Shown: positions 27,097-36,194 of the stretch, piece by piece | Layout of the letters: each line of letters begins with the position of its first letter | Position numbering within the stretch: position 1 is the first letter of the stretch | Assembly (NCBI RefSeq): GCF_000177675.1 | Contig: NZ_ADGX01000049.1 | Location: 1 to 59,823, forward strand | Origin: Parafrankia sp. EUN1f | GTDB taxonomy: Bacteria; Actinomycetota; Actinomycetes; Frankiales; Frankiaceae | DNA: 59,823 bases | Direction of reading: 5' to 3' | Translations under genes and position numbers: made by a program | Notes under the pieces: generated by a model | What the model was told of the DNA's origin: nothing | Databases searched by the model: none | The model's input: only the letters and a program-made list of their open reading frames with translations

Positions 27097-28944
27097 GTGA
27101 CATCGACCACGGCATCTGAGGGCACGGTCCGTAGCGCGCGCGGCGCCCCCCTGAAGGCGATGACTCTGCCAGAAGCCTTCCAGCGCACCGTGGCAACCCA
27201 CCCCGACAAGGTCGGCATCCGCACGATCGGTGGAGGTGTGGAGCTGACGTGGGCCGAGTTCGGTGACCGCGTGCGCAGCCTGGCGGGCAGCCTGGCGAAG
27301 ATCGGCTGCCGTAGAGGTGAGCGAGTGGCGGTGCTGATGCGAAACCTGGTGGAGAACCATCTCGTGGACTACGCGTTCAGCCACCTGGGTGCAGTGCCCT
27401 TCGGAATCTTCAACAGCTCGTCCCTCGACCAGATTGTCTTCCAGATTGGCCATGCCGAAGCCGAGATCGTCGTGACTGAGGCCCGCTACCTCGACAAGGT
27501 GGCGCAGGCCGTCGCGCGACTGGGTGATCAGGTGCGCCACATCGTGGTCGCCGATCCCGACGGCGAGGGGCCGGCCCTTACGGGGAATCAGATCTCCTTC
27601 GCCGAGGTCGAGGCGACCCCGAACGACGAGTTCGACGTCGACGCCTCGTGGCAGGCGATCGATCCCGAGGACATCGCGTGCATCATCTACACGTCCGGCA
27701 CGACGGGGCAGCCCAAGGCAGCTATTTGGTCGCACCGAATGATCGTCGAAGGACTGCGTGCCATCGATGCGGCCATCCCCCTGCCGCGTCGGGGTTTAAT
27801 CTCCTTCTTGCCGATGGCCCACGCGGGCGGACGTAACAACAGCCACCACTACGCTCTGGCGTATGGCGCGACGATAACCGTCTGTCCCGAGATGAACGAC
27901 GTGTCCGCAGCACTCGTCGACGTCCATCCCGATCTCTTCTCGTCGTCTCCCCGGGTGTACGAGAAGCTCCAGGCCGCCATCGAGTCGTTGATCGAGGCTG
28001 AGCCCGACGACTCCCGTCGCGCGCTGAAAGACGCCCTCCAGCTCGGTCTGCGCCTCTCCCATGCCGAGGACGCCGGCTCCGCCGAGACCGTGGCCGACCT
28101 GGCGCAGCTGCGTGAGCGACGTGAGCAGAGCGTCAAGCTCTTCAGGCCGATCCTGGCCAAAGTCGGGCTGGACCAGCTCGACGTCGTCATCATCGGGGGT
28201 GCGACCGTGGCACCCGAGCTTGTGCATTTCTTCCGGGCGATCGGGACTCCGATGCTCGAGGCCTATGGGGCGACGGAGGTCATGCTGAATATCTTCAACC
28301 GGGTCGACGACTTCAAGACCGGTAGCGCGGGGAAGGCGTTGCCGGGCGTGGAGCTGCGAATCGCCGACGACGGTGAGCTCTTCTGCCGCGGTCCGCTGAA
28401 CTTCTCGGGATACTTCAAGGACGCTGAGAAGACGGTAGAGGTGATCGACGCCGACGGCTGGGTCGGGACGGGCGACATCGCGAGGATCGACGACGAAGGG
28501 TTCGTATGGGTGGTCGACCGCAAGAAGGAGATAATCATTAATTCGCACGGCAAGAACATGTCGCCCGCCGTGATCGAGACTGCCATTCTGGAAGAGAGCT
28601 CGCTGATCGCACAGTTCGTGGCCATCGGGGAGTCGCGGCGATATGTCACCGGAGTGGCGACGCTCGACCCGGTCGCGCTGCAGACCTTCATCGATCAGCG
28701 GCCCGAGATGGCTGGACGGTCTCCGCAGGACGTGATCGACCATGAGTTGATCCAGGCAGAAGTGGCTGCCGCCGTCGAGCGCGGAAACGCCCGTCTCAAC
28801 AGCAACGAGCAGGTCAAGAAGTTCGCGATCGTCGGATTGGCCTGGGAGCCCGGAAACGAAATCCTGACTCCGACGGCCAAGATCAGGAGAAGGATCGTTA
28901 CCGCGGAGTACGGCGAGATCATCGAGAGCTTGTACGCGGCTTGA
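27097..28944 (+). CDS. FadD-type long-chain or aryl acyl-CoA synthetase
   Basis: A 615-residue ANL enzyme: YTSGTTGQPKAAIWSH phosphate loop (about residue 198), FLPMAHAGGRN, YGATEVMLN (A5), GWVGTGDIARIDDEGFVWVVDRKKEIIINSHGKNMSP (A8) and TPTAKIRRRIV with the catalytic Lys. The length and the long helical insert after PRVYEKLQ are those of very-long-chain-type synthetases (FadD15/FACS-like). GTG 27097 follows GGGAGCAGGA and is preferred over an upstream in-frame start that overlaps motif D. It belongs to a different subfamily from the ligases at 4427 and 29763. Confidence 0.85.
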   Translation: MTSTTASEGTVRSARGAPLKAMTLPEAFQRTVATHPDKVGIRTIGGGVELTWAEFGDRVRSLAGSLAKIGCRRGERVAVLMRNLVENHLVDYAFSHLGAVPFGIFNSSSLDQIVFQIGHAEAEIVVTEARYLDKVAQAVARLGDQVRHIVVADPDGEGPALTGNQISFAEVEATPNDEFDVDASWQAIDPEDIACIIYTSGTTGQPKAAIWSHRMIVEGLRAIDAAIPLPRRGLISFLPMAHAGGRNNSHHYALAYGATITVCPEMNDVSAALVDVHPDLFSSSPRVYEKLQAAIESLIEAEPDDSRRALKDALQLGLRLSHAEDAGSAETVADLAQLRERREQSVKLFRPILAKVGLDQLDVVIIGGATVAPELVHFFRAIGTPMLEAYGATEVMLNIFNRVDDFKTGSAGKALPGVELRIADDGELFCRGPLNFSGYFKDAEKTVEVIDADGWVGTGDIARIDDEGFVWVVDRKKEIIINSHGKNMSPAVIETAILEESSLIAQFVAIGESRRYVTGVATLDPVALQTFIDQRPEMAGRSPQDVIDHELIQAEVAAAVERGNARLNSNEQVKKFAIVGLAWEPGNEILTPTAKIRRRIVTAEYGEIIESLYAA

Positions 28945-29334
28945 TCGGCGACAACCGCCCTGAGGGGCATGAAGCCGCAGGTCGACGCCCGTTGGCTGAG
29001 AGGGCCCGGGGGTCTTCCTATAGCGAGCTCGCGGCGTTGGTGGTGGAGCAGGCGGGGCCGATCGCGCAATCGCGGGCCGAGTTCAAGGAGCAGCAGGGCG
29101 GCGAGCGAGTCAAGCGTCGGCCGAATCCTCGGCACCGGCCCCGGGGAGTCGCTCGACGTCCGCCAGGTGCTCACCGATAGTAATGCCGGACGCGGCGCTT
29201 GTGGTGCTTGCCGCAATGCCATAGTTTGAAAAATATCTGTCTTTGTGGGAATGTGTCGCCGCAAGGCCTCTCCCGCGTGCACTCGTTGACGCGGCCTCAG
29301 GCCGTCACGGAAGAGAAGGCGAAGGAGCAATATC
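28945..29334. other. Intergenic stretch with a possible gene remnant
   Basis: A plus-strand frame beginning near 28941 contains SYSELAALVVEQAGPIAQSRAEFKEQQG, which looks coding in composition but matches no family I know and loses order afterwards. The last 110 bp form the leader of the NTF2-like gene and do not contain the 23-bp motif. Confidence 0.35.
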
Positions 29335-29745
29335 ATGGCCAACGACCCGCAGACCGAGAAGCTCATCCGCGGGTACGTCCAGGCATGCCAGGATCGAGAC
29401 TTCGAGCGGATCTGGACCTTTTATGACGATGACATCGTCTACGAGGACCGGGCCCTAGGGCAGGTGCATGTCGGCATCGAGGCCACAAAGCAGTTCTACC
29501 TGACGACGATGAACGGCCTCGACGTGAACTGGGTCGTCAACCGCATCTACGCGACCGAGGACGGTTTCGGGCTCGAGGGCTACATGGAGGGCACGCATAA
29601 TCACGATCTGCCGGGCATGCCTGCAACGGGTCGGACCTTCAAGGTCCCGTGCGCCTCGGTTGGCGAGGTGCGCAACGGGAAGATCCTGGCGAATCGCGAC
29701 TACTGGAACAACTACGATCTTCTCAAGCAGCTCGGTCTGCGTTGA
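29335..29745 (+). CDS. NTF2/SnoaL-like small protein, intact paralogue
   Basis: A 136-residue protein of the NTF2-like superfamily: RDFERIWTFYDDDIVYEDRALG, then a VGIEATKQFYLTTMNG helix, FKVPCASVGEVRNGKILANRDYWNN and a QLGLR end. Proteins with this length and ending are usually annotated nuclear transport factor 2 family or ester cyclase-like, with unknown substrate. GGCGAAGGAG precedes the ATG. It lies 17 bp upstream of the ligase gene at 29763, the same gene order as the damaged copy at 1620 followed (after an insertion) by the ligase at 4427. Confidence 0.8.
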   Translation: MANDPQTEKLIRGYVQACQDRDFERIWTFYDDDIVYEDRALGQVHVGIEATKQFYLTTMNGLDVNWVVNRIYATEDGFGLEGYMEGTHNHDLPGMPATGRTFKVPCASVGEVRNGKILANRDYWNNYDLLKQLGLR

Positions 29746-29762
29746 TGCCAGGAGGGGCGACC

Positions 29763-31457
29763 ATGACGGCCATAGATGCGTCGGACCCGGTGAGTTCGCT
29801 GGGTGAAGGGCTGACCGTGCCGGCCCTGCTCGGCCGAGCGGTTGCCGTTGTTCCTGACGAGCCGTTCCTTGACTTCGAGGGTCACACCTTCTCGTTTCGC
29901 GACGTCGATGAGAAGTCGTCATGCTTCGCGCAGGCTCTCGTCGACCTGGGGATCACTCAGGGTTCGACGGTGGCCAGCATGCTGGAGACGTCGATCGAGT
30001 CGATCGTCACCTGGCTTGGTGCCAACAAGGCTGGCGCGGTGTGGGTCCCGCTCAACATCGCCTACCGTGGCGAGTTCCTTCGTCATCAGCTGGCGGAGTC
30101 CGACGCCGAGGTCATCGTGTGCGACGCGATGTATCTCGACCACGTCCTGCACGTCGTCCCTCAGCTCCCGAAGCTGCGGGTGGTCCTCTGTCACGGCGAG
30201 GTGCGGTCGAATCTGGCGGGAGTAGCGGTCTCCGTCCTACCGTTGTCGGTGCACCGCGGCGATCACCCGCTACCGGGCTGGGATGTGCGACCGTCGGACC
30301 TGTCCTTGCTGATCTTCACATCGGGCACGACTGGCCCTTCGAAGGGCTGCATGGTCAGCCAGAACTACATGTGCAGCCAGGGGTTGCAGTGTAACGACGC
30401 CGTTCCGCCCGAACCCGGCGAAGTCATGTACACGTGCCTGCCCCTGTTCCATGTATCCGCCCTGAGCCAGATCATCGCCGCTCTCGCAGTCAAGACGCGC
30501 ATCGCTATCTCTCCCCGGTTCTCCGTGTCGCGATTCTGGAAGGAGATCGAGCGCTCGGGCGCCCGCAACGCGCTGCTGATGGGCTCGATCTTCCCGTTGC
30601 TGGCCCACGCTGAAGAGACGCCCGAGATGCTTCGCTGCTATGGACAGCTCCGCGCCGTCACAGGAGTTCCAGTGGCTCCCGAGATCCGGCAGATCTGGAA
30701 GACGCGGTTCGGCGTCGAGCACATCAACAGCTTCGGCTACGGGCTCACTGAGGGCGCACGGCTGGCTTTGCACCGGTACCGCGGACCGGACCACCTCCCG
30801 CCGCTGGACTCGTGCGGTGAGGTGGCATCGGATCGTTTCGAGGTGGTGGTGCTCGACGAGGCAGACCGTGTCCTGCCCGATGGAGAGGTCGGCGAAATCG
30901 CCTTTCGTCCCAAGCAGCCTCACGTCATGTTCGAGGGCTACTGGAAGCGACCCGAGGACACGGCGCGCGTCCTCCGAAATCTGTGGATGCACAGCGGTGA
31001 TCTAGGCCGCATCGAGGACGGAGTCCTGTTCTTCGTGGACCGCAAAAAGGACTACCTGCGCAACCGTGGAGAGAATATCTCGAGCTACGAGATCGAGCGG
31101 TCCTTCCTGCAACATCCAGAGCTTGTCGAGGTGGCCGTGCACGAGGTCGGCGTCGGAGTCGCAGAGGACCGTATGAAGGTGACCGCCGTCCTGGCCGAGG
31201 GATCTCTACTTACCGAGGAGCAGCTGTGCCGGTGGGCTCTCGACCATGTCCCATACTTCGCGGTGCCCCGTTTCATCGAGTTCCGGTCGAATCTGCCGCG
31301 AACCGCAACGAGCAAGGTACAGAAATTTCAGCTCAGGCAAGAGGGATGCACCGCCCAGACCTGGGACCGTGAGGCTGCCGGCATCACCATTCGTCGACCA
31401 TCGGCCGACCGCCGCAGCGGCGCGGCGCTTGCGGACGGTGTCACCCTGGCCACATGA
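29763..31457 (+). CDS. ATP-dependent acyl-CoA/acyl-AMP ligase, paralogue of 4427
   Basis: A 564-residue ANL ligase with FTSGTTGPSKGCMVSQNYMC (about 186), GYGLTEGARL, WMHSGDLGRIEDGVLFFVDRKKDYLRNRGENISS and a PRTATSKVQKFQ end with the Lys. The first ~535 residues parallel the ligase at 4427; the C-terminal ~30 residues differ. ATG 29763 follows AGGAGGGG. It is coupled to the NTF2-like gene and followed by decayed sequence. Both paralogues share the unusual GCMVS loop and the FSVSRFWxEIERSGA segment, so they probably act on related acids. Confidence 0.85.
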   Translation: MTAIDASDPVSSLGEGLTVPALLGRAVAVVPDEPFLDFEGHTFSFRDVDEKSSCFAQALVDLGITQGSTVASMLETSIESIVTWLGANKAGAVWVPLNIAYRGEFLRHQLAESDAEVIVCDAMYLDHVLHVVPQLPKLRVVLCHGEVRSNLAGVAVSVLPLSVHRGDHPLPGWDVRPSDLSLLIFTSGTTGPSKGCMVSQNYMCSQGLQCNDAVPPEPGEVMYTCLPLFHVSALSQIIAALAVKTRIAISPRFSVSRFWKEIERSGARNALLMGSIFPLLAHAEETPEMLRCYGQLRAVTGVPVAPEIRQIWKTRFGVEHINSFGYGLTEGARLALHRYRGPDHLPPLDSCGEVASDRFEVVVLDEADRVLPDGEVGEIAFRPKQPHVMFEGYWKRPEDTARVLRNLWMHSGDLGRIEDGVLFFVDRKKDYLRNRGENISSYEIERSFLQHPELVEVAVHEVGVGVAEDRMKVTAVLAEGSLLTEEQLCRWALDHVPYFAVPRFIEFRSNLPRTATSKVQKFQLRQEGCTAQTWDREAAGITIRRPSADRRSGAALADGVTLAT

Positions 31458-32167
31458 GCGGCTCGTGGAAAGAACCGCGCGTCCCACGCATCATCCGACT
31501 GAAGTTCTCGCCTGTCGTCGATGAAACCCGCGATGGCAACGTTCGGTGATTCAGAGCCTCGCCTCATGTGGCGAATTCCTTCCAGAAGGTCAGCGTCGCT
31601 GCCAAGGTGCCGAATGCGTGGAATTGGTGGCCGCTGCGTTCTAGCGGAAGAGATACGACGGTTGCCGCCGAGCCAGGCCGCCGTGCGTTCAAGCTTCCTT
31701 CGGTGGCGACCGATCTTCTCGACCGGACTCGACGCTTTCGTGAGCGATCCGCAGCGCAAATCCCTCACTCAGGCAGGAATCGGTGCTGGTCATCACTGTC
31801 GTTTTCCTTCTCGGCATGCAGCTCACGGCGCCAGCATGTTTCCGCCGAACGAAAGCGGCAGATTCTGCCGAGCACGGCCGTACGGCAGCACGTACAGCAC
31901 CGTGGTGATTACGGCCCGCTCGTCCACGTGCGCAGTCCCAGTATGCGGGTGCCGAGAAAGGAAGGTAGTAGCGGCTTCATGAACTCCTGGAGCTCGTTCG
32001 GTACTAGCCGCACGATAACCGGTCGTTCGCACATCGCGGCGAGAAGATTCACTACTCCTGCGTGAGGGAGCATTTGGGGCCTGAAGTCCGGCGGTCAAAT
32101 CAGGTAACAGCCCGTACCGTCGGCTATCGACGTCGGCGGGCGGCAATAGGGAAGATCGGTGCACATC
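31458..32167. other. Decayed stretch without a supported gene
   Basis: About 700 bp. On the minus strand near 31970-32060 the reading ERPVIVRLVPNELQEFMKPLL and TRILGL faintly resembles the C-terminus of some actinobacterial SDR proteins, but no start, cofactor loop or frame continuity was found. The last ~40 bp include the leader of the next gene. Confidence 0.3.
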
Positions 32168-33022
32168 ATGGGAATGTTGGACGGAAAAGTAGTACTGGTC
32201 ACCGGCGGAAGTCGGGGCCAGGGACGAGCTCACGCGCTGACCTCGGCACGTGAGGGCGCAGACATCGTCATCGTCGACGTGGCGGAGAACCTGCCGACGG
32301 TGACTTACCCGATGGCACGCACGGACGACATGACCGCGACCGTCGAGGCCGTCGAGGCGCTTGGCCGTCGCATCGTCGCCATGGAGGCCGATGTGCGCGA
32401 CCAGGCCCAGCTCGACGCGGCTGTCGCGCGGGGTATCGCCGATCTGGGGCAGATCGATGTCCTGATCGCCAATGCCGGCATTTGGACGCAGGCGCCGTTC
32501 TATGAGCTGACCGATGACCAGTGGGAGGAGATGATCGATGTGAACCTGAGCGGCGTTTGGCGATCAGCCAAGGCGGTTGCGCCGCACATGATCGAGCGAA
32601 ATTCTGGTTCGATTGTTATGATCTCGTCGGTCAATGGCCTCGAACCCGGACCGAACTTCGCGCACTACACGGCCGCGAAGCACGGGGTCGTGGGACTCAT
32701 GAAGACCGTGGCACTCGAGCTCGCTCCTCATGGCATCCGCTGCAACTCTATCCATCCCGGTGCTGTGCGCTCAGGCATGACTGAAAACCAGATGGCCTTC
32801 GACATGTACGCAGGTGGCCCCGGAGGAACGATCGACGATCTCATCAAAGCAGGCAAGCACTATGGCGCACTTAAGGGCAGCACCTTCATGGCCCCTGAGA
32901 CCATCGCGAATGCAGCGCTCTTCCTGAACTCCGAGCTCGCGTCATCGATAACGGGTATCACGCTGCCCGTGGAGGCCGGTCATCTGCTGATGGCTGGGGT
33001 CAACGTGTCGCCGGTCGACTGA
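32168..33022 (+). CDS. Mycofactocin-type SDR oxidoreductase
   Basis: A 284-residue SDR enzyme. TGGSRGQGRAHALTSAREGADIV is the cofactor site with the RGQGR variant, and the insert YPMARTDDMTATVEAVEALGRRIVAMEADVRD is the signature of the mycofactocin-coupled subfamily (TIGR03971-like), whose nicotinamide stays bound and is reoxidised by mycofactocin. The NAG motif, ISSVNG Ser and YTAAK (Tyr/Lys) are intact. It starts at ATG 32168 (or ATG 32174). It probably oxidises an alcohol. A truncated relative follows at 33055. No mycofactocin synthesis genes are in the window. Confidence 0.85.
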   Translation: MGMLDGKVVLVTGGSRGQGRAHALTSAREGADIVIVDVAENLPTVTYPMARTDDMTATVEAVEALGRRIVAMEADVRDQAQLDAAVARGIADLGQIDVLIANAGIWTQAPFYELTDDQWEEMIDVNLSGVWRSAKAVAPHMIERNSGSIVMISSVNGLEPGPNFAHYTAAKHGVVGLMKTVALELAPHGIRCNSIHPGAVRSGMTENQMAFDMYAGGPGGTIDDLIKAGKHYGALKGSTFMAPETIANAALFLNSELASSITGITLPVEAGHLLMAGVNVSPVD

Positions 33023-33054
33023 TGGGTGCGATTCACTCGAGGATAGATCATAGA

Positions 33055-33146
33055 TCCGAAAACTAGACGGCAAAGTCGTTTTCATTACCGGTGCCGCGCC
33101 CGACCAAGGGCGCGGTCACGCCGTCGCCCTTGCCATGGCCCTACCT
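33055..33146 (+). pseudogene. Second SDR gene, only the first ~30 codons remain
   Basis: LDGKVVFITGAAPDQGRGHA is the N-terminus and cofactor loop of another SDR of the same type. It is cut at about 33147 by the end of an IS3 fragment. Confidence 0.65.
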
Positions 33147-33261
33147 TGTTCACGCCTGGGCTGGGATAATGACCCAGGGAGGAGTGCAGGTGCCGAGATC
33201 AAAACCGCCGCACACGAAGGAGTTCCACCGATAGGCGGTGGAACTTGTCCGGGCTGGGTGG
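33147..33261 (+). pseudogene. IS3-family left end with OrfA start
   Basis: The sequence begins TGTTCACGCC and encodes VPRSKPPHTKEFHR, an in-frame stop, then AVELVRAGW, the N-terminus of IS3 OrfA. It is cut at 33262 by an IS21-type end. Confidence 0.6.
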
Positions 33262-33822
33262 TGTCGGCGGCCACGAGATCCTGCCCAGTGACGGCCGTGT
33301 AGGTGCCCGCTGGTGGCGAGGAGAACTGCCCGCTGACGGCCCGTTGATCTGCCCACTGTGACTGTCTGTTGCGGCCTGTCGTGATCGGTCGGCGTCCCCT
33401 TCCCGGTGTGCTGGGCGGTGCGAACCGAGCTCAGCACGGTCCCGGGAAGGGACGAGATTGAAGTCTGCCGGGGAGATCATGGACATTCTCCAGGCGTACG
33501 ACCTGACGGGGTCGTTGCGTGACGCGGGTGAGCTCGCGGGCTGTTCGCATCACGCAGTCGGCCGGTACGTCGCCGCCCGTGCCGCGGGTGCGCTGGTACG
33601 CGGTGCGCGGCCGGTCCGGGCGAGCGTGGTAGACCCGCTCCCGGGGAGATCAAGGAGCTGGTCGAGCGGTCGCGGGGGAAGATCCGCGCCGATGTGGTCC
33701 ACGACAACCTCGTGGCCATGGGCTGTCCGGGGGCGGCGCGCACGACGCGGCGCGCGGTGGCCCAGGCGAAGGCGGCCTATGGGGTCGGACGGCGGCGGGT
33801 GTTCCGGCCGTGGGTGCCTTGT
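33262..33822 (+). pseudogene. istA: IS21-family end with 5' part of istA
   Basis: The first ~48 bp (TGTCGGCGGCC...) match the IS21 end at 59185 with one difference. From 33458 the frame reads KSAGEIMDILQAYDLTGSLRDAGELAGCSHHAVGRYVAAR, the helix-turn-helix of IstA; after a frame change it gives EIKELVERSRGKIRADVVHDNLVAMG and TRRAVAQAKAAYG, and ends near 33822. The catalytic domain and istB are missing. Confidence 0.75.
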
Positions 33823-34020
33823 CTGAACCAAATAGTCAAGGATTGTCGCCGTGGGTGGGGCTCTCCCGGTGGGCCGGTTGGGCCCTGGTCGTGAGGACGG
33901 TGCGAGCGGCAATCTGAGGGAAGCTGAGCATACCGAGCTCCGTAGCGGTCTTTCGGCGTCGGATGACGTTGTTGATCTGGGCGAGTGTGTCTCGGGCGGC
34001 GGCGAGGCTAAGAGCTGAAT
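33823..34020. other. Unassigned sequence between IS fragments
   Basis: A minus-strand frame reads ARDTLAQINNVIRRRKTATE and LGMLSFPQIAARTVL, which looks coding-like but matches nothing I recognise. Confidence 0.3.
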
Positions 34021-34622
34021 TCAGAATGATTCTCGGAGTTTCCGGAGGCAGATGATCGAGCAGGCGAGGGTGAGGAAGGCCTGGTGAAGGTCGGCCTTGC
34101 GTTCCCAGCGGGTGCGGAGCCGGCGGAACTGGTGCAGCCAGCAGATCGTGCGCTCCACCGGCCAACGCTGGGTGCCCAGTCCGGAGCCGTGAGGGTGCCC
34201 GCGGCGGGCGATGACCGGGGTGATCTGGCGGAGGCTGAGCTGCCGGCGGTAACGGTTGTGGTCGCAGGCCCGGTCCGCGAGCAGGTAGCGGGGCCGGTCT
34301 CGTGGCCGACCGGCCCGGCCTCGGATCGCGGGGATGGCCTCGACGAGCGGGATGAGCTGGGTGACGTCGTGGCGGTTCCCGCCGGTCACGGTGCTCGCCA
34401 GCGGTACTCCGGTCGCGTCGGTGATCACATGATGTTCTCTGCCGGGGTGGCCGCGGTTGACCGGGCTCGGACCTGTGCGGTCCCCCCTTTATCGCGTGCA
34501 GGTGTTTATCGCGTGCAGGTGCGAGGAGTCGACCAGCGTCCGGTGCAGGTCGAGGCAGCCGGTAGCGTTGCACTCGGCCAGCAGGTTCTCGTGCAGACGC
34601 TGCCAGACTCCGACAGCGTCCA
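34021..34622 (-). pseudogene. IS5-family transposase, frame broken by a 17-bp duplication
   Basis: The minus strand reads CNATGCLDLHRTLVDSSHLHA, then after the duplication a KGGPHRSEPGQ region and HHVITDATGVPLASTVTGGNRHDVTQLIPL, RGRPRDRPRYLLADRACDHNRYRR, GLGTQRWPVERTICWLHQFRRL and a stop at 34021. These are the IS5-group DDE blocks. A 17-bp tandem duplication at 34488-34521 shifts the frame between the first Asp and the rest. The N-terminal part is missing. Confidence 0.75.
34488..34521. repeat. Perfect 17-bp tandem duplication
   Basis: TTTATCGCGTGCAGGTG occurs twice head to tail inside the IS5 transposase, adding 17 bp and shifting its frame. Confidence 0.85.
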
Positions 34623-34860
34623 CTAGGAGTCCGTCGGTGCGGACGCGCGCTGCTCACGGCTTCCCTGCATAACGGGCCACCTGCACCCAGGGCCAACCTG
34701 CGGTTCTTCGGGAAGGGTCGTGCCGGAGCCCGCGGACACCATCGACAGCGTCCGGTAAGGCAGCAGCGCGGCGCTGACCGTGCAGGCGAGTCCGGCGAGG
34801 AGCAGCGTGGTCCTGACATCGGTGAGCGCGACGAGCCCACCCCCGGCGAGGATGAATAGC
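34623..34860 (-). pseudogene. MFS transporter, displaced C-terminal part
   Basis: The minus strand reads LFILAGGGLVALTDVRTTLLL and AGLACTVSAALLPYRTLSM, two membrane helices typical of the end of an MFS exporter, then a hydrophilic tail to a stop at 34623. It fits as the missing end of the MFS gene at 40284-41372, from which it is separated by the recombinase element. The two pieces together give a protein of normal MFS length (~415 residues). Confidence 0.55.
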
Positions 34861-34958
34861 GAAATGTTGACCGGACTACGGAGACCCTGGTCTGCGTGTC
34901 GCGGAGGACGCTGACGGCTTGATCGATATGAACTCCCGCAGCTTCGGAGGGAGGCCGC

Positions 34959-36194
34959 GTGGTGGTTCGCGATGAGCTGGAGCGGGATGTCCTGGCGATC
35001 CGGCTGCCTGGTTGGGGTCGGGTGGTGCCAAATGAAGGTGTCGTGCCCTGGCTGGTGCTGGGTTCGGATGACTCCCCGGTTGTGCCGATCAAGCGATTTC
35101 TTCACGACTTCGCGGCCCGGGGCTACACGGCGGGCAGCGTGCGCAGCTACTGCTACGCGCTGCTGCGCTGGAGGCGATTCCTCGACGTCGTCGGGGTGGA
35201 GTGGGACCGGGCCACGTCTGCCGAGGTGCGTGACTTCGTGCTGTGGCTGGCGCACGCCAGCAAGCGAGTGCGTCGAACGAAGTCGGCCACCACCGCGGGG
35301 ACAATCAATCCCGTCACCCGCAAGGCCTATCTGGACGACAGCTACCAGCCGCGGACGATCCGGCACAGCAACGCGGTGCTGCGTACGTTCTACGGGTTCT
35401 GGATCGAGCGGGGGCACGCACCGCTGGTCAATCCGGTGCCGCTGAGCCGGCAGACCGGACGCCGGCCGCACGCGCACCACAACCCGCGGGAACCGTTCCG
35501 GACGGAGGGGCGGCTGCGCTACAACCCGAAGATCCCCCGGCGCCCTCCGCGGGCGATGCCGGACGAGCGGTGGAACGACCTGTTCGGCGCGATGCGCTCG
35601 AACCGGGACCGCGCGTTGCTCGCCCTGGCGGTCAGCACGGCCGCCCGGGCGAGCGATCTGCTGGGCCTTCGGTGCACGGATCTCGACTGGGGGGACCAGT
35701 TGATCCGGGTCCGCCGCAAGGGCACTGGCGCCGAGCAGTGGCTCCCCGCGAGCCCTGAGGCGTTCGTCTGGCTGCGTCTCTACCTCGCGGACATCGGAAG
35801 GCTTCCGACGGACGCGGTGCTCTGGTGGACGCTGAGGCGTCGCTGCGACGACGGCGTCCCCGCACGGCGGCCGTTCACCTATGACGCTCTGCGGGCGGTC
35901 CTGCGCCGCGTCAATGAGCAGCTTGGCAGTAACTGGACCATGCACGACCTGCGCCACACCTGCGCGATTCGAATGGTCCGCGACGAGGCCCTGTCGCTGC
36001 GGGATGTGCAGACGATCCTCGGTCATGTCCACCTGACGACCACGCAGATCTACGTCGAGGACGACGACGCCGAGGTCTTCCGCCGGGTCCGCCAGCACCT
36101 CGCGGACCGAGACACCTCTGCTCCGCCGCCGCCGGCGGGACGGGGTTACGACGCCGGCGACCTCGCCGTGCTGTTCGGGGGAGCCGCGCGATGA
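34959..36194 (+). CDS. Tyrosine recombinase A (site-specific integrase)
   Basis: A 411-residue phage-type integrase. An N-terminal SAM-like DNA-binding domain (RFLHDFAARGYTAGSVRSYCYALLRWRRFL, from about residue 45) precedes a catalytic domain with Arg in STAARASDLLGLR, a beta-strand Lys region (IRVRRKGTG), HDLRHTCAIRM (about 329-339) and GHVHLTTTQIYVE with the nucleophilic Tyr near 365. GTG 34959 follows GGAGGGAGG. The stop overlaps the next start, so A and B are made together. Confidence 0.85.
   Translation: MVVRDELERDVLAIRLPGWGRVVPNEGVVPWLVLGSDDSPVVPIKRFLHDFAARGYTAGSVRSYCYALLRWRRFLDVVGVEWDRATSAEVRDFVLWLAHASKRVRRTKSATTAGTINPVTRKAYLDDSYQPRTIRHSNAVLRTFYGFWIERGHAPLVNPVPLSRQTGRRPHAHHNPREPFRTEGRLRYNPKIPRRPPRAMPDERWNDLFGAMRSNRDRALLALAVSTAARASDLLGLRCTDLDWGDQLIRVRRKGTGAEQWLPASPEAFVWLRLYLADIGRLPTDAVLWWTLRRRCDDGVPARRPFTYDALRAVLRRVNEQLGSNWTMHDLRHTCAIRMVRDEALSLRDVQTILGHVHLTTTQIYVEDDDAEVFRRVRQHLADRDTSAPPPPAGRGYDAGDLAVLFGGAAR

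Noticed and set aside
29224-29246. A fifth copy of the 23-bp motif before the NTF2-like gene at 29335
   Set aside because: AGTTTGAAAAATATCTG has only a partial TTTGA half-site and the wrong spacing, so it was not counted.
34623-36098. A 491-codon minus-strand frame across the first recombinase
   Set aside because: Only its last ~80 codons (34623-34860) look like real protein; the rest is antisense to recombinase A.
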